Of a stretch of DNA of 64,000 nucleotides, positions 42,432 to 52,095 are shown one piece after another. The first letter of the stretch is position 1. Each line of letters begins with the position of its first letter. The notes beneath the pieces were generated by a model. It saw nothing but the letters and a program-made list of their open reading frames with translations, had not been told where the DNA came from and ran no database searches. Both the position numbers and the translations under genes were made by a program. This DNA is from Burkholderia arboris (GTDB lineage Bacteria > Pseudomonadota > Gammaproteobacteria > Burkholderiales > Burkholderiaceae). The DNA lies in the NCBI RefSeq assembly GCF_902499125.1, contig NZ_CABVPX010000010.1:1-64000 (forward strand). Direction: 5' to 3'.

Positions 42432-43169
42432 TCAGACCAGCCGGCCGCCGCCGTCGATGTGCAGGATTTCGCCGTTCATGAAGCCGTTGCCCAGCAGGAA
42501 CGCGATCGCCTCCCCGACTTCGTCCGCCCGTCCGACACGACCGCCGGGCAGCGCCGCTGCAGCGCCCGTGAGAATCGCGTCACGCGCTTCCGGGCCGAAC
42601 CCATCGTAAAGCGGCGTTTCGACGAAGCCCGGCGCGACGACATTGACGCGAATCGGTTTCAGCTCCAGTGCGAGCGACTGCGCCAGCGCCTCGACGCCGC
42701 GTACGGCGGCGGCAATGACGGACGTGCCGTGCGCGGCCGGCCGATCCGACAACTGCCCGCCGGTCAGCACGATCGAGCCGGTCGCGGGCATCAGCGGCAA
42801 CGCGGCCCGGATCGCATACACCGGCCCGGCGATGCGCTCGTGCAGCGCGGTGAGCAATTGGTCGGGATCGGTCTCGGTCAGCTTCCCGGCAATGAATTGA
42901 CCGGCCGTGACGACGAGGTGATCGACGCGCGTCAACGTGTCGAATACGGCCTGCACGGCGTGCCGGTCCGCGATATCGGCGACCGCGATGCCCGCGCCGC
43001 CGATTGCCAGCGCGGCAGACTCGAGCTTCGCGCGGGTCCGGCCGACCAGCGTGACGCTGGCGCCCTTGGCCTTCGCGACGGCAGCGGCAGCGAGTCCGAT
43101 TCCCGAACTCGCCCCGAAAACCACGACGTGCGCGCCCGCCAGCGCAGAACATTGCGTTACCTCGTTCAT
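42432..43169 (-). CDS. SDR-fold protein 2 without the catalytic Tyr/Lys pair
   Basis: The 245-residue protein has the Rossmann start VVVFGASSGIGLAAAAVAKA and the end VRVNVVAPGFVETPLYDGFG-type loop (NVVAPGFVETPLYDG) of classical SDRs. In the active-site segment, aligned on GVEALAQSLALEL, the positions of YxxxK read IAAAV. Tyr and Lys are thus both missing. The protein probably binds NAD(P)H but uses another mechanism or acts as a non-catalytic partner. A Shine-Dalgarno (GAGGAGTCGAC) precedes the ATG. It is divergent from a LysR gene (103 bp between starts), repeating the SDR 1 arrangement. Confidence 0.8.
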   Translation of the reverse strand: MNEVTQCSALAGAHVVVFGASSGIGLAAAAVAKAKGASVTLVGRTRAKLESAALAIGGAGIAVADIADRHAVQAVFDTLTRVDHLVVTAGQFIAGKLTETDPDQLLTALHERIAGPVYAIRAALPLMPATGSIVLTGGQLSDRPAAHGTSVIAAAVRGVEALAQSLALELKPIRVNVVAPGFVETPLYDGFGPEARDAILTGAAAALPGGRVGRADEVGEAIAFLLGNGFMNGEILHIDGGGRLV

Positions 43170-43272
43170 GTCGACTCCTCGTCAGGGGGTGAAGGTCCAC
43201 GAACGTTAGGTCATTCTCCATTTCGCCGGAACATGGGAGACTTGCATAGGGCTCATGCCATAAGGGAATAAG

Positions 43273-44220
43273 ATGGATTCGCTGCGTGCCATGCGCGTGT
43301 TCGTCCGCGCGATCGAGCTGGGCAATTTCTCGGCGGTCGCGCGCGAGGAAGACACCGGCCAGCCGACGATCAGCAAGATCGTCGCCAGATTCGAACAGGA
43401 ACTGGGCGTGCGCCTGCTCGAACGTTCGACGACGAGCCTCGCGCCGACCGACGAGGGCAGGCGGTTCTACGACCGCTGCAAGCGCGTACTCGACGAATAC
43501 GAAAGCGCGGTGGCCGACGTGCGCGGACAAACGCTGCGCCCGGTCGGCAAGCTGGTGGTCAACGCGCCGCTCGGGCTGGGCGAGCTGAGGCTGAATGCGC
43601 TCGTGCTCGAATTCCTCGCCGCGTGGCCGGAGATCGATGTCGAACTGCACCTGACCGATCGCGTGATCGATCTGGTCGAGGAAGGCGTCGACGTCGCGAT
43701 TCGCCTCGGCCAGGTGCTGCCGCCGGATGCCGTCGCGCGCCACATCGCTTCGTCGCCGCGCCTGCTGGTGGCCACGCCCGCATACGTGGCGCGGACGCCG
43801 ACGATCCGCCGCCCGGAAGATCTGACGAAGCACGCGTATGTCGGCTACGCCCGCGCGGACATCATCGGCAGCGAACTGACATTTGCACGGGGCGACGAGA
43901 CAGTCGCCGTTCCGGTACGCGGCCGGTATCGCGTGAACAGCTCGATCGCGCTGCGGGAATGCTTCCTGGCCGGGCACGCGCTCGGCAGCGCGCCGGCGTG
44001 GCTCGTCCAGGACCTGATCGACGCCGGACAGCTCGTCAGGCTGCTACCGAAGTGGGACATGGTGCCGGCGCACGCGCTGCATCTCGTTTACGCGTCGCGC
44101 CGGTATCTGCCGCTCCGGACCCGCACCTTCCTGCAGTTCATGGAACAGCGGATTCCGGAACTGCCCGGTTTCAGCGCGACCGCCACGGCGGCTACGGTCG
44201 CGACGCGGCAAACCCGCTGA
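43273..44220 (+). CDS. LysR family regulator, divergent from SDR 2
   Basis: This 315-residue LTTR of the CrgA-like group starts MDSLRAMRVFVRAIELGNFS, has helix-turn-helix ARSEEDTGQP-like sequence (AREEDTGQPTISKIVARFEQ) and continues with LGVRLLERSTTSLAPTDEGR. The effector domain begins near residue 93 (PVGKLVVNAPLGLGELRLNA). The 103-bp gap to SDR 2 contains TCTCCAT and ATGGGAGA facing each other (43216-43241), a loose dyad that could be its binding site. Its target is most likely SDR 2. Confidence 0.87.
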   Translation: MDSLRAMRVFVRAIELGNFSAVAREEDTGQPTISKIVARFEQELGVRLLERSTTSLAPTDEGRRFYDRCKRVLDEYESAVADVRGQTLRPVGKLVVNAPLGLGELRLNALVLEFLAAWPEIDVELHLTDRVIDLVEEGVDVAIRLGQVLPPDAVARHIASSPRLLVATPAYVARTPTIRRPEDLTKHAYVGYARADIIGSELTFARGDETVAVPVRGRYRVNSSIALRECFLAGHALGSAPAWLVQDLIDAGQLVRLLPKWDMVPAHALHLVYASRRYLPLRTRTFLQFMEQRIPELPGFSATATAATVATRQTR

Positions 44221-44347
44221 TCGCCCGGCACCGATCCGCCCCCTTTCCCCGATCCAACGAATCCCCACTATTGCGGCGCGCGCCGGCGGCGCCGGCGGGC
44301 CCTTCGGCTAAAATGCCGCACTTTCCACCTTGTCCGGCCCGCTCGCC

Positions 44348-45736
44348 ATGCAACCCGCCTCCTCCGCCCAACCTGCCTCCCACGGCGCCGACGCCGCAGC
44401 ATCGGCCCGCGACCTCGTCTACGGCCCGAACGACCGGCCGGCGCCGATGGTTGCCTTCGTCGCCGCGCTGCAGCACCTGCTGGCGATCATCGTGCCGATC
44501 GTCACGCCCGGCCTGCTGATCTGCCAGGCGCTCGGCGTGTCCAGCCGCGATACGACCCTGATCGTGTCGATGTCGCTGGTGATTTCCGGCATCGCCACCT
44601 TCGTCCAGTGCAAGCGCTTCGGCCCGCTGGGCGCCGGCCTGCTGATCGTCCAGGGCACCAGCTTCAACTTCGTCGGCCCGCTGATCGCCGGCGGCAGCCT
44701 GATGGTCAAGCAAGGCACGCCGGTCGAGACCGTGATGGCCGCGATCTTCGGCGTCGTGATCGCCGGGTCGTTCGTCGAGATGGGCGTGTCGCGCATCCTG
44801 CCGTTCGTGAAGCGCCTGATCACGCCGCTCGTGACCGGCATCGTCGTGCTGCTGATCGGCCTCACGCTGATCAAGGTCGGCCTCATCAGCATGGGCGGCG
44901 GCTATGGCGCGATGGCCAAGGGCACGTTCGCGAGCGCGGAAAACCTGACGCTGTCGGGGCTCGTGCTCGGCACGATCATCCTGCTGAACCGCGTACCGAT
45001 CGTCTGGGTGCGCAGCACCGCGCTCGTCATCGCACTCGTGATCGGCTATCTCGCGGCCGCCTTCCTCGGCCGCCTCGACTTCACCGGCATGCACCAGGCC
45101 GCGCTGTTCCAGGTGCCGACGCCGCTGCACTTCGGCATCGGCTTCTCGTGGTCGCTGTTCGTGCCGATGCTGATCATCTACCTCGTCACGTCGCTCGAGG
45201 CGATCGGCGACGTCACGGCCACCAGCAAGATCTCGAACGAGCCGGTCGAAGGCCCGGTGTGGATGCAACGCATCAAGGGCGGCGTGCTCGTCAACGGCGC
45301 GAACTCGCTGCTGGCCGGCGTGTTCAACACGTTCCCGAGCTCGGTGTTTGCGCAGAACAACGGCGTGATCCAGATCACCGGTGTCGCAAGCCGCTACGTC
45401 GGCATCTGGATCGCGGGGATGCTGGTGGTGCTCGGCCTGTTCCCGGTCGTCGCCGGCGTGCTGCAGGCCGTGCCGGAACCCGTGCTCGGCGGTGCGGCGA
45501 TGGTGATGTTCGGCGCAGTAGCCGCATCGGGTATCAACATCCTCGCGGGCGTCCAGCTCGACCGACGCGCGTTGCTGATCATCGCGGTGTCGCTGGCGCT
45601 CGGCCTCGGCGTGTCGCAGGTGCCGGACATTCTGAACAGCCTGCCGCACGCGCTCAAGAACGTGCTGGAATCGGGTGTGGCGACGGGCGGCATCTGCGCG
45701 CTCGTGATGAACTGGTTCCTGCCGGAAAAGAAGTAA
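44348..45736 (+). CDS. NCS2 family purine (xanthine/uric acid-type) permease
   Basis: The 462-residue protein has about 14 membrane spans. As recalled, FPSSVFAQNNGVIQITGVAS and SRYVGIWIAGMLVVLGLFPV follow the XanQ/UacT signature closely. Around helix 8 it reads VTSLEAIGDVTATSKISNEP, carrying the Glu used for purine binding. It should be a proton symporter for xanthine or urate in the inner membrane. I prefer the ATG at 44348 over a TTG at 44330. TAAAAT at 44309-44314 is a possible -10 box. It is not in an operon with purine enzymes here. Confidence 0.87.
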   Translation: MQPASSAQPASHGADAAASARDLVYGPNDRPAPMVAFVAALQHLLAIIVPIVTPGLLICQALGVSSRDTTLIVSMSLVISGIATFVQCKRFGPLGAGLLIVQGTSFNFVGPLIAGGSLMVKQGTPVETVMAAIFGVVIAGSFVEMGVSRILPFVKRLITPLVTGIVVLLIGLTLIKVGLISMGGGYGAMAKGTFASAENLTLSGLVLGTIILLNRVPIVWVRSTALVIALVIGYLAAAFLGRLDFTGMHQAALFQVPTPLHFGIGFSWSLFVPMLIIYLVTSLEAIGDVTATSKISNEPVEGPVWMQRIKGGVLVNGANSLLAGVFNTFPSSVFAQNNGVIQITGVASRYVGIWIAGMLVVLGLFPVVAGVLQAVPEPVLGGAAMVMFGAVAASGINILAGVQLDRRALLIIAVSLALGLGVSQVPDILNSLPHALKNVLESGVATGGICALVMNWFLPEKK

Positions 45737-45908
45737 CCGGACGAACCGCGCGACGCGCGTGCGCCTGTCGGGCCCATCGCGCGTCGTGCCGAACGACATC
45801 GGGGCGCCGTGCAGGCAACGCGATCTGCACCCCATCTCACGCGTTCGGCATGCGCCGTGGTCGACTGCGCATCCGAGGCGATCAATCGTCAAACCCGGTC
45901 AGGCCACC

Positions 45909-45937
45909 TTGGCCGATCGATTTGTGCTGGTTAGAAT
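45909..45937 (+). promoter_or_regulatory. Candidate promoter for a leaderless Nudix transcript
   Basis: TTGGCC (45909-45914) and TAGAAT (45932-45937) are separated by exactly 17 bp. A start site 7 nt after the -10 box would be the A of the Nudix ATG at 45944. There is also no Shine-Dalgarno before that ATG. Both points fit a leaderless mRNA, but this is inference from motifs only. Confidence 0.35.
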
Positions 45938-45943
45938 CACTGC

Positions 45944-46369
45944 ATGCCCCAAGCCCCCGCACCCAACACCGCTCCCGAAGCGAGCGCCGTCCCGGTCAAG
46001 GAACGCGCGACCGTCGTCTGCTATCGCGACGCGCAGGTGTTGCTCGTCGCGCGTGCGGCGTCGCGCTGGGCGCTGCCCGGCGGCACGATCAAGCGCGGGG
46101 AAACGCCGCTCGAAGCCGCACATCGCGAGTTGTGCGAAGAAACCGGGATGACCGGCCAGGATCTGACGTACTCGATGCAATTCACCGGGCTCGCGAAAGT
46201 CCATCACGTGTTCTTCGCGGAAGTCGGCCCGGACCAGACGCCGCAAGCGAACAACGAGATCGAGAAATGCAAGTGGTTTCCGATCGACAGCGTCGACGGA
46301 TTGCGCGCGAGTATTCCGACGAAGCGAATCGTCGAACTCGTCTACAACCACGAAATCCGCAAGGCGTAG
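45944..46369 (+). CDS. Nudix hydrolase
   Basis: The protein has 141 residues. The Nudix box is complete: Gly47, Glu53, then RELCEETGM (residues 61-69) with the metal-binding Glu65 and Glu66. Nudix enzymes hydrolyse nucleoside diphosphates linked to another group, such as oxidised dNTPs, sugars or cofactors. The pattern VVCYRDAQVLLVARAASRWA before the box and the short length fit a general housecleaning type. It lies 207 bp after the purine permease and no ribosome site is visible. Confidence 0.88.
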   Translation: MPQAPAPNTAPEASAVPVKERATVVCYRDAQVLLVARAASRWALPGGTIKRGETPLEAAHRELCEETGMTGQDLTYSMQFTGLAKVHHVFFAEVGPDQTPQANNEIEKCKWFPIDSVDGLRASIPTKRIVELVYNHEIRKA

Positions 46370-46443
46370 CGCGCCGACGGCGAGCGCACGCGTGAGCCGT
46401 CGGCCGGCTCAAGTCGACTGTCGCGGAACGGCGGCGCGAACGC

Positions 46444-46656
46444 TCAGTGCATGCGCTTTCGGCGCAATTCGTGCATGGAATAGACGACGAGGAAGATGCC
46501 CAGCATCGCCACGCCGGACGCCATGAAGTCGTTTGCGCTTCCCGAGCTGTGCAGGGACTTCGGGAAAATGCCGAGACTCAATCCTGCGACAGCGAGAAGC
46601 AATCCTGCTGCCACGCCCCAGATCGGTCCGGCGGTCTTTTCGATTTTATTTTTCAT
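46444..46656 (-). CDS. Small two-helix membrane protein, function unknown
   Basis: This 70-residue protein begins MKNKIEKTAGPIWGVAAGLL and has two hydrophobic segments (GVAAGLLLAVAGLSLGIF and SGVAMLGIFLVVYSMHELRR) with a basic C-terminus. No family is recognised. The ATG at 46677 is in frame and would add 7 residues (MTVDGCC). Neither start has a strong ribosome site. Codon use is less GC-biased than its neighbours. It stands alone between the Nudix gene and the tRNA-Sec gene. Confidence 0.6.
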   Translation of the reverse strand: MKNKIEKTAGPIWGVAAGLLLAVAGLSLGIFPKSLHSSGSANDFMASGVAMLGIFLVVYSMHELRRKRMH

Positions 46657-46859
46657 ACAGCACCCGTCTACAGTCATTACCTGAACGGTATCGGCAAAGG
46701 CGCCGCGTCTACCTTCAGTGATTCCACTATAGCCGGGAAATAATTCGCAGACTTTTAGTGCTTTTCCGGATCAAGTTTGCCGGGTCGTGACCGTCGCACG
46801 ACGTCGCTCCGTGACGCAGGCGCGCCATCTGAAGCAGGTCGAATCGCGAGAAAACGGGA

Positions 46860-46955
46860 TGGCGGAAGGCAGCAGGAGTCGAACCTACCCGGGAGTGTCT
46901 GACACCCCCAACCGGGTTTGAAGCCCGGCCGTACCACCGGATACGAATGCCTTCC
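46860..46955 (-). tRNA. selC: tRNA-Sec (UCA anticodon)
   Basis: The 96-nt gene has the features of bacterial tRNA-Sec: an 8-bp acceptor stem (GGAAGGCA with TGCCTTCC), the long extra arm (TTGGGGGTGTCAGACACTCC), anticodon arm GGGCTTCAAACCC with UCA, and the T loop GGTTCGACTCC. G73 and CCA are encoded. It delivers selenocysteine to UGA codons with SelB. It lies 32 bp after the selB stop on the same strand and is probably made from the same transcript or from its own promoter. Confidence 0.95.
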
Positions 46956-46987
46956 GTGGGGAAAAGAACCAAAAGAACAACGAGCGC

Positions 46988-48913
46988 CTACGCCTGAATA
47001 CCCACCCAACCGCTGTCAGGCCGCAGGTAGTGAAGATCGCGGTGGAAGCGAGTATACCCAACCCGATCGAAGAACTCGAGAATCTGGATCGCGCGCTTGC
47101 GGCCAAGCCCCGTCGCGTCGCGGAACGTCGCGGCATCGAGCCCGCCGCCGCGCGACGGCGCGAGATGCGCGACCAGCGCCGCCAGCTCGCGCGCAACATC
47201 CGCGTGATAGAACAGGTCGCGCACGACCTGGTGCACGTCGCCGCGCCGCGCCAGCTTGCGCAGCAGCGTACGCACCGCGTCCTCGGCGGCGCCCGTGTCG
47301 CGGGCCAGGTCGCGCACCCACGGCGGATCGAAGCGCCCCGCATGAATCAGCGGCAGCAGTTGCTGCGCCAGCGCTTCCTCGCGTGGCTCGAGGCTCACCG
47401 AATGCGTCGGCAGATGCAGCCACGGCCCGCTGCGCGCAACTTCGCCGCCGGCCACCAGCGCCTCGACCAGCGCACGCCACAGCGCGTCGCCGACGAGCGG
47501 CGCAGCCATCCGCCGCAGGCGTGCGGCGTCGAGCCCCTGCTCGTCGGGCATGCGCTCGTGATACGTGCGCAGCGTATCGATCGCCCGCGTCTGCAGCGCG
47601 CGCCAGTGTGCATGCGCAATCACCGCGCCGTCGTTCGACGCGGTGTCGCGTTGCCCGATCGGCAGCGCGTCGTCCGGCAATGCCAGCGCATTCGGCGCGA
47701 AACCCGTCAGATGCGTGAGCGTCGCGCGCGGAAGGCCGAGCGGCGCCTGCGCGAGCAACGCATCGAGTCGCCCTTCGTCGAGCCATGCCGCCAGCGCATC
47801 GAGCCATGCCCGGCGCGCGGGCGTGCGGCGCTTGCGTGCCGGCCCGAACGGATCGAGCACTCGACCGCCGCCGACGGTGCGCGTCGCCTGCGGGTTGCGG
47901 ACGATGAACCGGTCGCCCGGCAGCGCGAACACCGGCTCGTCGAACACCAGTTGCACACGCATACGTTGGCCGGCCGCGAGCGTGTCGCCGTCGAGCAGCG
48001 CCACGTGTGCGACGCGATGCAGCGTGCCGAGATGCACATGCAGCGGCGCCCAGTGCGTCAGCGTCAGACCGGCGTCCGCGAGCAGCGTCAGCTCGACGTC
48101 CAGGCGCGGCGACGTCGCGACGAGCCGCGCATCGGCGACGGTATCGCCACGCTCGACGTCAGTCTTGTCGACGCCGGCCAGGTTCAGCGCGCAACGCTCG
48201 CCTGCGCGGCCGGCCTCGACCGGCCGGTTCTGCGCATGGATGCTGCGCACTCGCGCCGCGCCGCCCGTGCGCATGATCGCGAGCGTATCGCCCGTCGCGA
48301 CGCGCCCCGCGAATGCAGTGCCCGTCACGACCGTACCCTGCCCCGCGAGCGTGAACACGCGATCGACCGCGAGCCGGAACAGCCCGTCGTCGCGGCGCGC
48401 ACGCCACGCGATCGCCGCATCGGCCAGGTGACGCTTCAGCGCTGCGACACCCGGATCGTCCGCGACCGTCGCCCGCGTTTCGAAAATCGGCACGCCGGCC
48501 AGCGTCGAATCGTGCAGCCATGCGGCGATCTCGTCGCGCACCTCGGCGGCCCGCGCGGCGTCGACACGATCGCATTTCGTCAGCGCGACGGCGCCATGCG
48601 TGACGCCGAGCAGTTGCAGGATCGCGAGATGCTCGCGCGTTTGCGGCATCACGCCGTCGTCGGCGGCAATCACGAGCAGCGCGAAGTCGATCCCGCACGC
48701 GCCGGCCGCCATCGTATGAATCAGCTTCTCGTGGCCCGGCACGTCGATCAGGCCGAGCACGTCGCCGTTGTCGAGCGGCGTATACGCATAGCCGAGTTCG
48801 ATCGAGATGCCGCGCGCCTTCTCTTCCTTCAGGCGGTCGGTATCGACGCCCGTCAGCGCGCGCACCAGCGTCGTCTTGCCGTGGTCGATGTGTCCCGCGG
48901 TCCCGACGATCAT
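46988..48913 (-). CDS. selB: Selenocysteine-specific elongation factor SelB
   Basis: The protein has 641 residues. EF-Tu-like G domain: [21 protein letters not shown]3 motif DVPGHEK, and TKCD for guanine. Domains II and III follow, and the C-terminal 250 residues are the winged-helix repeats that hold the SECIS hairpin of the mRNA. SelB brings Sec-tRNA to the ribosome at UGA. The ATG at 48913 overlaps the selA stop in ATGA and gives the family's N-terminus. An ATG at 48940 would add nine residues and overlap selA more. Confidence 0.93.
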   Translation of the reverse strand: MIVGTAGHIDHGKTTLVRALTGVDTDRLKEEKARGISIELGYAYTPLDNGDVLGLIDVPGHEKLIHTMAAGACGIDFALLVIAADDGVMPQTREHLAILQLLGVTHGAVALTKCDRVDAARAAEVRDEIAAWLHDSTLAGVPIFETRATVADDPGVAALKRHLADAAIAWRARRDDGLFRLAVDRVFTLAGQGTVVTGTAFAGRVATGDTLAIMRTGGAARVRSIHAQNRPVEAGRAGERCALNLAGVDKTDVERGDTVADARLVATSPRLDVELTLLADAGLTLTHWAPLHVHLGTLHRVAHVALLDGDTLAAGQRMRVQLVFDEPVFALPGDRFIVRNPQATRTVGGGRVLDPFGPARKRRTPARRAWLDALAAWLDEGRLDALLAQAPLGLPRATLTHLTGFAPNALALPDDALPIGQRDTASNDGAVIAHAHWRALQTRAIDTLRTYHERMPDEQGLDAARLRRMAAPLVGDALWRALVEALVAGGEVARSGPWLHLPTHSVSLEPREEALAQQLLPLIHAGRFDPPWVRDLARDTGAAEDAVRTLLRKLARRGDVHQVVRDLFYHADVARELAALVAHLAPSRGGGLDAATFRDATGLGRKRAIQILEFFDRVGYTRFHRDLHYLRPDSGWVGIQA

Positions 48914-50349
48914 GCGGCGGGCCCCGCGAGCGGCACGCATTGTGCGGCGAACACCGCTTCTTCAGCGGCTTCGAGGCAGCGCAGGTCGAGCCGCAGCGCA
49001 TTGTCGGCGATCCGGCCGATCACCGGGCGCGGCCATTCGCGCAGCCGCTTCTCGAGTTGCACGAGCGCCCGGCCGCCGCGTTTGCCGTCCGCCGGGCGCA
49101 CGACGAGCCCGGCGCTCGGCAGTTGATCGACCGGCAGCGCGCCGCTGCCGATCTGGCTGAACATCGGCTCGACCGTCACGTCGAAACCGCCGCCGAGCGC
49201 GGCCTGCAGCATCGGGCGCACGCGTTCGGCCGCTTCGGCGATCTCGCGCTGCGGGCGCGTCAGCAGGCGCAGCGTCGTGAGCCGGTCGCGCAGGAATTCC
49301 GGCGACTGGTACAGACGCAGCACGGGCTCGAGCGCCGCGAGCGTCAGCTTGCCGACGCGCAGCGCACGCTTGAGCGGGTGTTTCTTGATCTTCGCGATCA
49401 GCGCGCGATCGCCGACGATCAGGCCGGCCTGCGGCCCGCCGAGCAGCTTGTCGCCGCTGAACGTGACAACGTTTGCGCCGGCAGCAACGGTTTCCTGCAC
49501 GGTCGTCTCGTGCGGCAGGCCCCATTGCGACAGGTCGGCGAGCGTGCCGCTGCCGAGATCGACGGCGACCGGCACGCCGTGCTCGCGCGCGAGCGGCGCG
49601 AGTTCGGCAAGCGTCGCCTCCTTCGTGAAGCCGCTGATCGCGTAGTTGCTGCAGTGCACCTTCATCAGCAGCGCCGTGCGCGGGCCGATTGCGTCCGCGT
49701 AGTCGCGCAGATGGGTGCGGTTGGTCGTGCCGACCTCGCGCAGCTTCGCGCCTGCGCGGCTCATGATGTCGGGAATGCGGAACGCGCCGCCGATCTCGAC
49801 CAGCTCGCCGCGCGACACGACCACTTCCCGCTTCGTCGCGAGCGCCGACAGCGTCAGCAGCACGGCCGCAGCGTTGTTGTTGACGACGGTCGCGGCTTCC
49901 GCGCCCGTCAGTTCGCACAGCAGATCGTCGATCAGGTCGTCGCGATCGCCGCGGCGGCCCGTGGCGAGATCGAATTCGAGGTTGACCGGCCGCGTGAGCG
50001 CGTCGACCACCGCGCGCACCGCGTCGTCGGGCAACAGCGCACGCCCGAGGTTCGTGTGCAGCACGGTGCCGGTCAGGTTGAACACGGCGCGCACGGCGCC
50101 CGTGCTCCGTGCGGCCAGCGTGCGCGCGAGGGTGGCGGCGATGCGCGGCTCGTCGAGCGGCTCGGCCGCTGCCGGATCGCGCTGCGCGGCGGTACGCCAG
50201 CGTTCCAGCTCCGCGCGCAGGGCGTTCAGCACGCGCGTGCGGCCATAGTCCACGATCAGCGGTTGCAACGGTGCCGACGACAGCACGCGCTCGACGGAGG
50301 GCACGCGCGCCAGCACCGCATTCAATTCATTCACACCCGGTTCGGTCAC
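48910..50349 (-). CDS. selA: L-seryl-tRNA(Sec) selenium transferase SelA
   Basis: The 479-residue PLP enzyme converts seryl-tRNA-Sec to selenocysteyl-tRNA-Sec using selenophosphate. Visible motifs: [35 protein letters not shown], and [18 protein letters not shown] with the Schiff-base Lys at residue 301. The size is a little above E. coli SelA (463). The start codon is GTG at 50349, after GGAG. It follows fdhE by 75 bp and overlaps selB by 4 bp, so it is tied to formate dehydrogenase production. Confidence 0.94.
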   Translation of the reverse strand: MTEPGVNELNAVLARVPSVERVLSSAPLQPLIVDYGRTRVLNALRAELERWRTAAQRDPAAAEPLDEPRIAATLARTLAARSTGAVRAVFNLTGTVLHTNLGRALLPDDAVRAVVDALTRPVNLEFDLATGRRGDRDDLIDDLLCELTGAEAATVVNNNAAAVLLTLSALATKREVVVSRGELVEIGGAFRIPDIMSRAGAKLREVGTTNRTHLRDYADAIGPRTALLMKVHCSNYAISGFTKEATLAELAPLAREHGVPVAVDLGSGTLADLSQWGLPHETTVQETVAAGANVVTFSGDKLLGGPQAGLIVGDRALIAKIKKHPLKRALRVGKLTLAALEPVLRLYQSPEFLRDRLTTLRLLTRPQREIAEAAERVRPMLQAALGGGFDVTVEPMFSQIGSGALPVDQLPSAGLVVRPADGKRGGRALVQLEKRLREWPRPVIGRIADNALRLDLRCLEAAEEAVFAAQCVPLAGPAA

Positions 50350-50424
50350 GTAGTGGTGGCTCCAGTCTCATGCTTCGCAGTCGGCCGGCGCCGGCGCTCG
50401 CGCACCGCCCCCGGCCTCGTGCCG

Positions 50425-51360
50425 TCAGTCCGCTTCCCGCGCGACGTCCGGCCACAGCAGCGGGTTCGGCGAACTGCGCTGGTAGCCGGCCTCGTTCATC
50501 AGCAGGTCGAGCGTGAGGCTCGCGAGATCGTCCGCCAGCGGCTCGAACTCGTAGTCCTTGTCCTGATAGCCGATCTTGCGATAGGTCTTGCACTCGTCGC
50601 ACGATTCGGCCTTGACGGCTTCGCTGCCGCCCTCGATCCCGTGATACGCGATGCCCTTCGTCGAATCGCAGTGCGAGCACTTCGTGCGCACCATGTGCCA
50701 CTCGGTCGTGCACAGCCCGCATTGCAGGAAACGGTAGCCCTGGTACTGGCCGCCGACCCGCACGACGCTCGCGACCGGATGCGAGCCGCACACGGGGCAC
50801 AGCCCCGGCTGGTCGAGATACGGAACATCGGCCGGTGTCACACGGCTCGCGAGGTCCGTCCAGACCACCTGCAGCGCGGCCATCAGGAACGGCGCGGTAG
50901 CCGGGTCGACCTCAGCGAAGCGCAGCGCGAGGATCGCGTCGGCCTGCGCGTCGAGTTCGGCCGGCGCCATCAGACGCAGCCGGTCGAGCAGTTTCGCGAG
51001 CTGCGGGTTGACGAGCCCGGCGCCTTCGACGCGGTCGAGCAGTTCGTACAGCACGGCGCGCCAGCGCGCGTCGCGCTCACCGTCGAGTGCCGGCACGAGC
51101 GGCATCGAATGCTGCTGCGCACACGCGATCGCTTCCTTCGACGGCAGCGGCAGGTCCAGCGTTTGCAGCGTCGCATGCTGCGCGTCGGCGACGGTGGCCA
51201 TCAGCCGCAGGTAGCCGCTGATCGGGTTCAGGTCGGCAAGCTTGCGCATCCGCGCGGCGCGCGCCGCGAACGCGGTCGCGCGCTCCGGCAGGCGAAAGCG
51301 CGGAATGGCCGAATGATCGAGTGCCGAGATCTCGGTCGGTTCGAGAATACGTTGTGTCAC
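50425..51360 (-). CDS. fdhE: Formate dehydrogenase accessory protein FdhE
   Basis: The 311-residue cytoplasmic protein needed for active respiratory formate dehydrogenase has the four Cys pairs of the FdhE rubredoxin-like domains: CPVCGSHPVAS, CGLCTTEWHMVRTKCSHC and CDECKTYRKIGYQDKD. YLRLMATVADAQHA near residue 50 is also typical. The GTG at 51360 (reading TQRILEPTEI) fits the family start. TTG at 51375 is the other option. A strong hairpin with U-rich tail ends just upstream of the start. It lies 108 bp after fdoI. Confidence 0.92.
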   Translation of the reverse strand: MTQRILEPTEISALDHSAIPRFRLPERATAFAARAARMRKLADLNPISGYLRLMATVADAQHATLQTLDLPLPSKEAIACAQQHSMPLVPALDGERDARWRAVLYELLDRVEGAGLVNPQLAKLLDRLRLMAPAELDAQADAILALRFAEVDPATAPFLMAALQVVWTDLASRVTPADVPYLDQPGLCPVCGSHPVASVVRVGGQYQGYRFLQCGLCTTEWHMVRTKCSHCDSTKGIAYHGIEGGSEAVKAESCDECKTYRKIGYQDKDYEFEPLADDLASLTLDLLMNEAGYQRSSPNPLLWPDVAREAD

Positions 51361-51375
51361 AAATATGTCTTCCAA

Positions 51376-51403
51376 ATAAACAAGCGCCGACAGGTCGGCG
51401 CTT
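51376..51403 (-). terminator. Intrinsic terminator-like hairpin between fdoI and fdhE
   Basis: Read on the minus strand, AAGCGCCGAC and GTCGGCGCTT form a perfect stem with a 2-nt gap, followed by TTGTTTATTT. This is a good rho-independent terminator shape. It stands directly before the fdhE ribosome site and so could end most fdoGHI transcripts and limit, or regulate, read-through into fdhE-selA-selB-selC. Confidence 0.65.
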
Positions 51404-51468
51404 TCAGGCGGTTCCGACGGTCGACGGGGCCGCCCGCCGCAATCGGCGAGCCGCCCCGCTCCGGTGCG

Positions 51469-52095
51469 TTATTTCACGCTTTCACGGAACCACTTCGGGT
51501 GATGCTTGCGAGCCCAGCCCAGCGTGACGGTGCCACGCACCATCGCGCCGATCGAGCCCTTCACCCACAACGCCGCGTAAATGTGCACGATGATGCTCGC
51601 GATCAGCACGAAGGCCGCCACGGCATGCACGACAGCGGCCGCGCGGATCACCCCGATCGGGAAGTAGAACGAGAAGTAGCGCCGCCAGATCACGACTCCC
51701 GACAGCAGGAGCAGCAGCAGGCACGCCACCAACGTAAAGAATAGCAGCTTCTGCCCGGCGTTATAGCGCCCGACAGGCGGCAGCTTGTCTTCCTGGTTGG
51801 TCAGCACGTCGCCGATCTGCTTCAGCCACTGGCGATCGTCCGCGTCGAGCGCGTTGTGGTGCCAGAAGCGCACGACGAGGATCGCGAACGACACGAACAT
51901 CACGAGGCCGACGAACGGATGCAGGATCCGCGTCCACTGGCCGCCGCCGAACAGCGCGGTCAGCCAGAACATCGACGGATGGAACAGCGCGAGCCCGGAC
52001 AGCGCGAGCAGCACGAACGTGATCGCGGTGATCCAGTGGTTCGTGCGCTCGTTCGCCGAGTAGCGGACGATCAGGTTGGGGTCGTCGTGGCTCAT
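51469..52095 (-). CDS. fdoI: Formate dehydrogenase cytochrome b556 subunit (gamma)
   Basis: This is a 208-residue inner-membrane subunit with four hydrophobic spans. Haem-b ligand histidines are expected in [32 protein letters not shown] and [20 protein letters not shown]. It anchors the periplasmic FdoGH complex and passes electrons to quinone. A strong Shine-Dalgarno (AAGGAGGACGCGAA) precedes the ATG, which overlaps the fdoH stop (ATGA). A longer Arg-rich frame upstream is a shadow of fdoH. Whether the enzyme is closer to E. coli Fdo or Fdn cannot be decided by eye. Confidence 0.9.
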   Translation of the reverse strand: MSHDDPNLIVRYSANERTNHWITAITFVLLALSGLALFHPSMFWLTALFGGGQWTRILHPFVGLVMFVSFAILVVRFWHHNALDADDRQWLKQIGDVLTNQEDKLPPVGRYNAGQKLLFFTLVACLLLLLLSGVVIWRRYFSFYFPIGVIRAAAVVHAVAAFVLIASIIVHIYAALWVKGSIGAMVRGTVTLGWARKHHPKWFRESVK

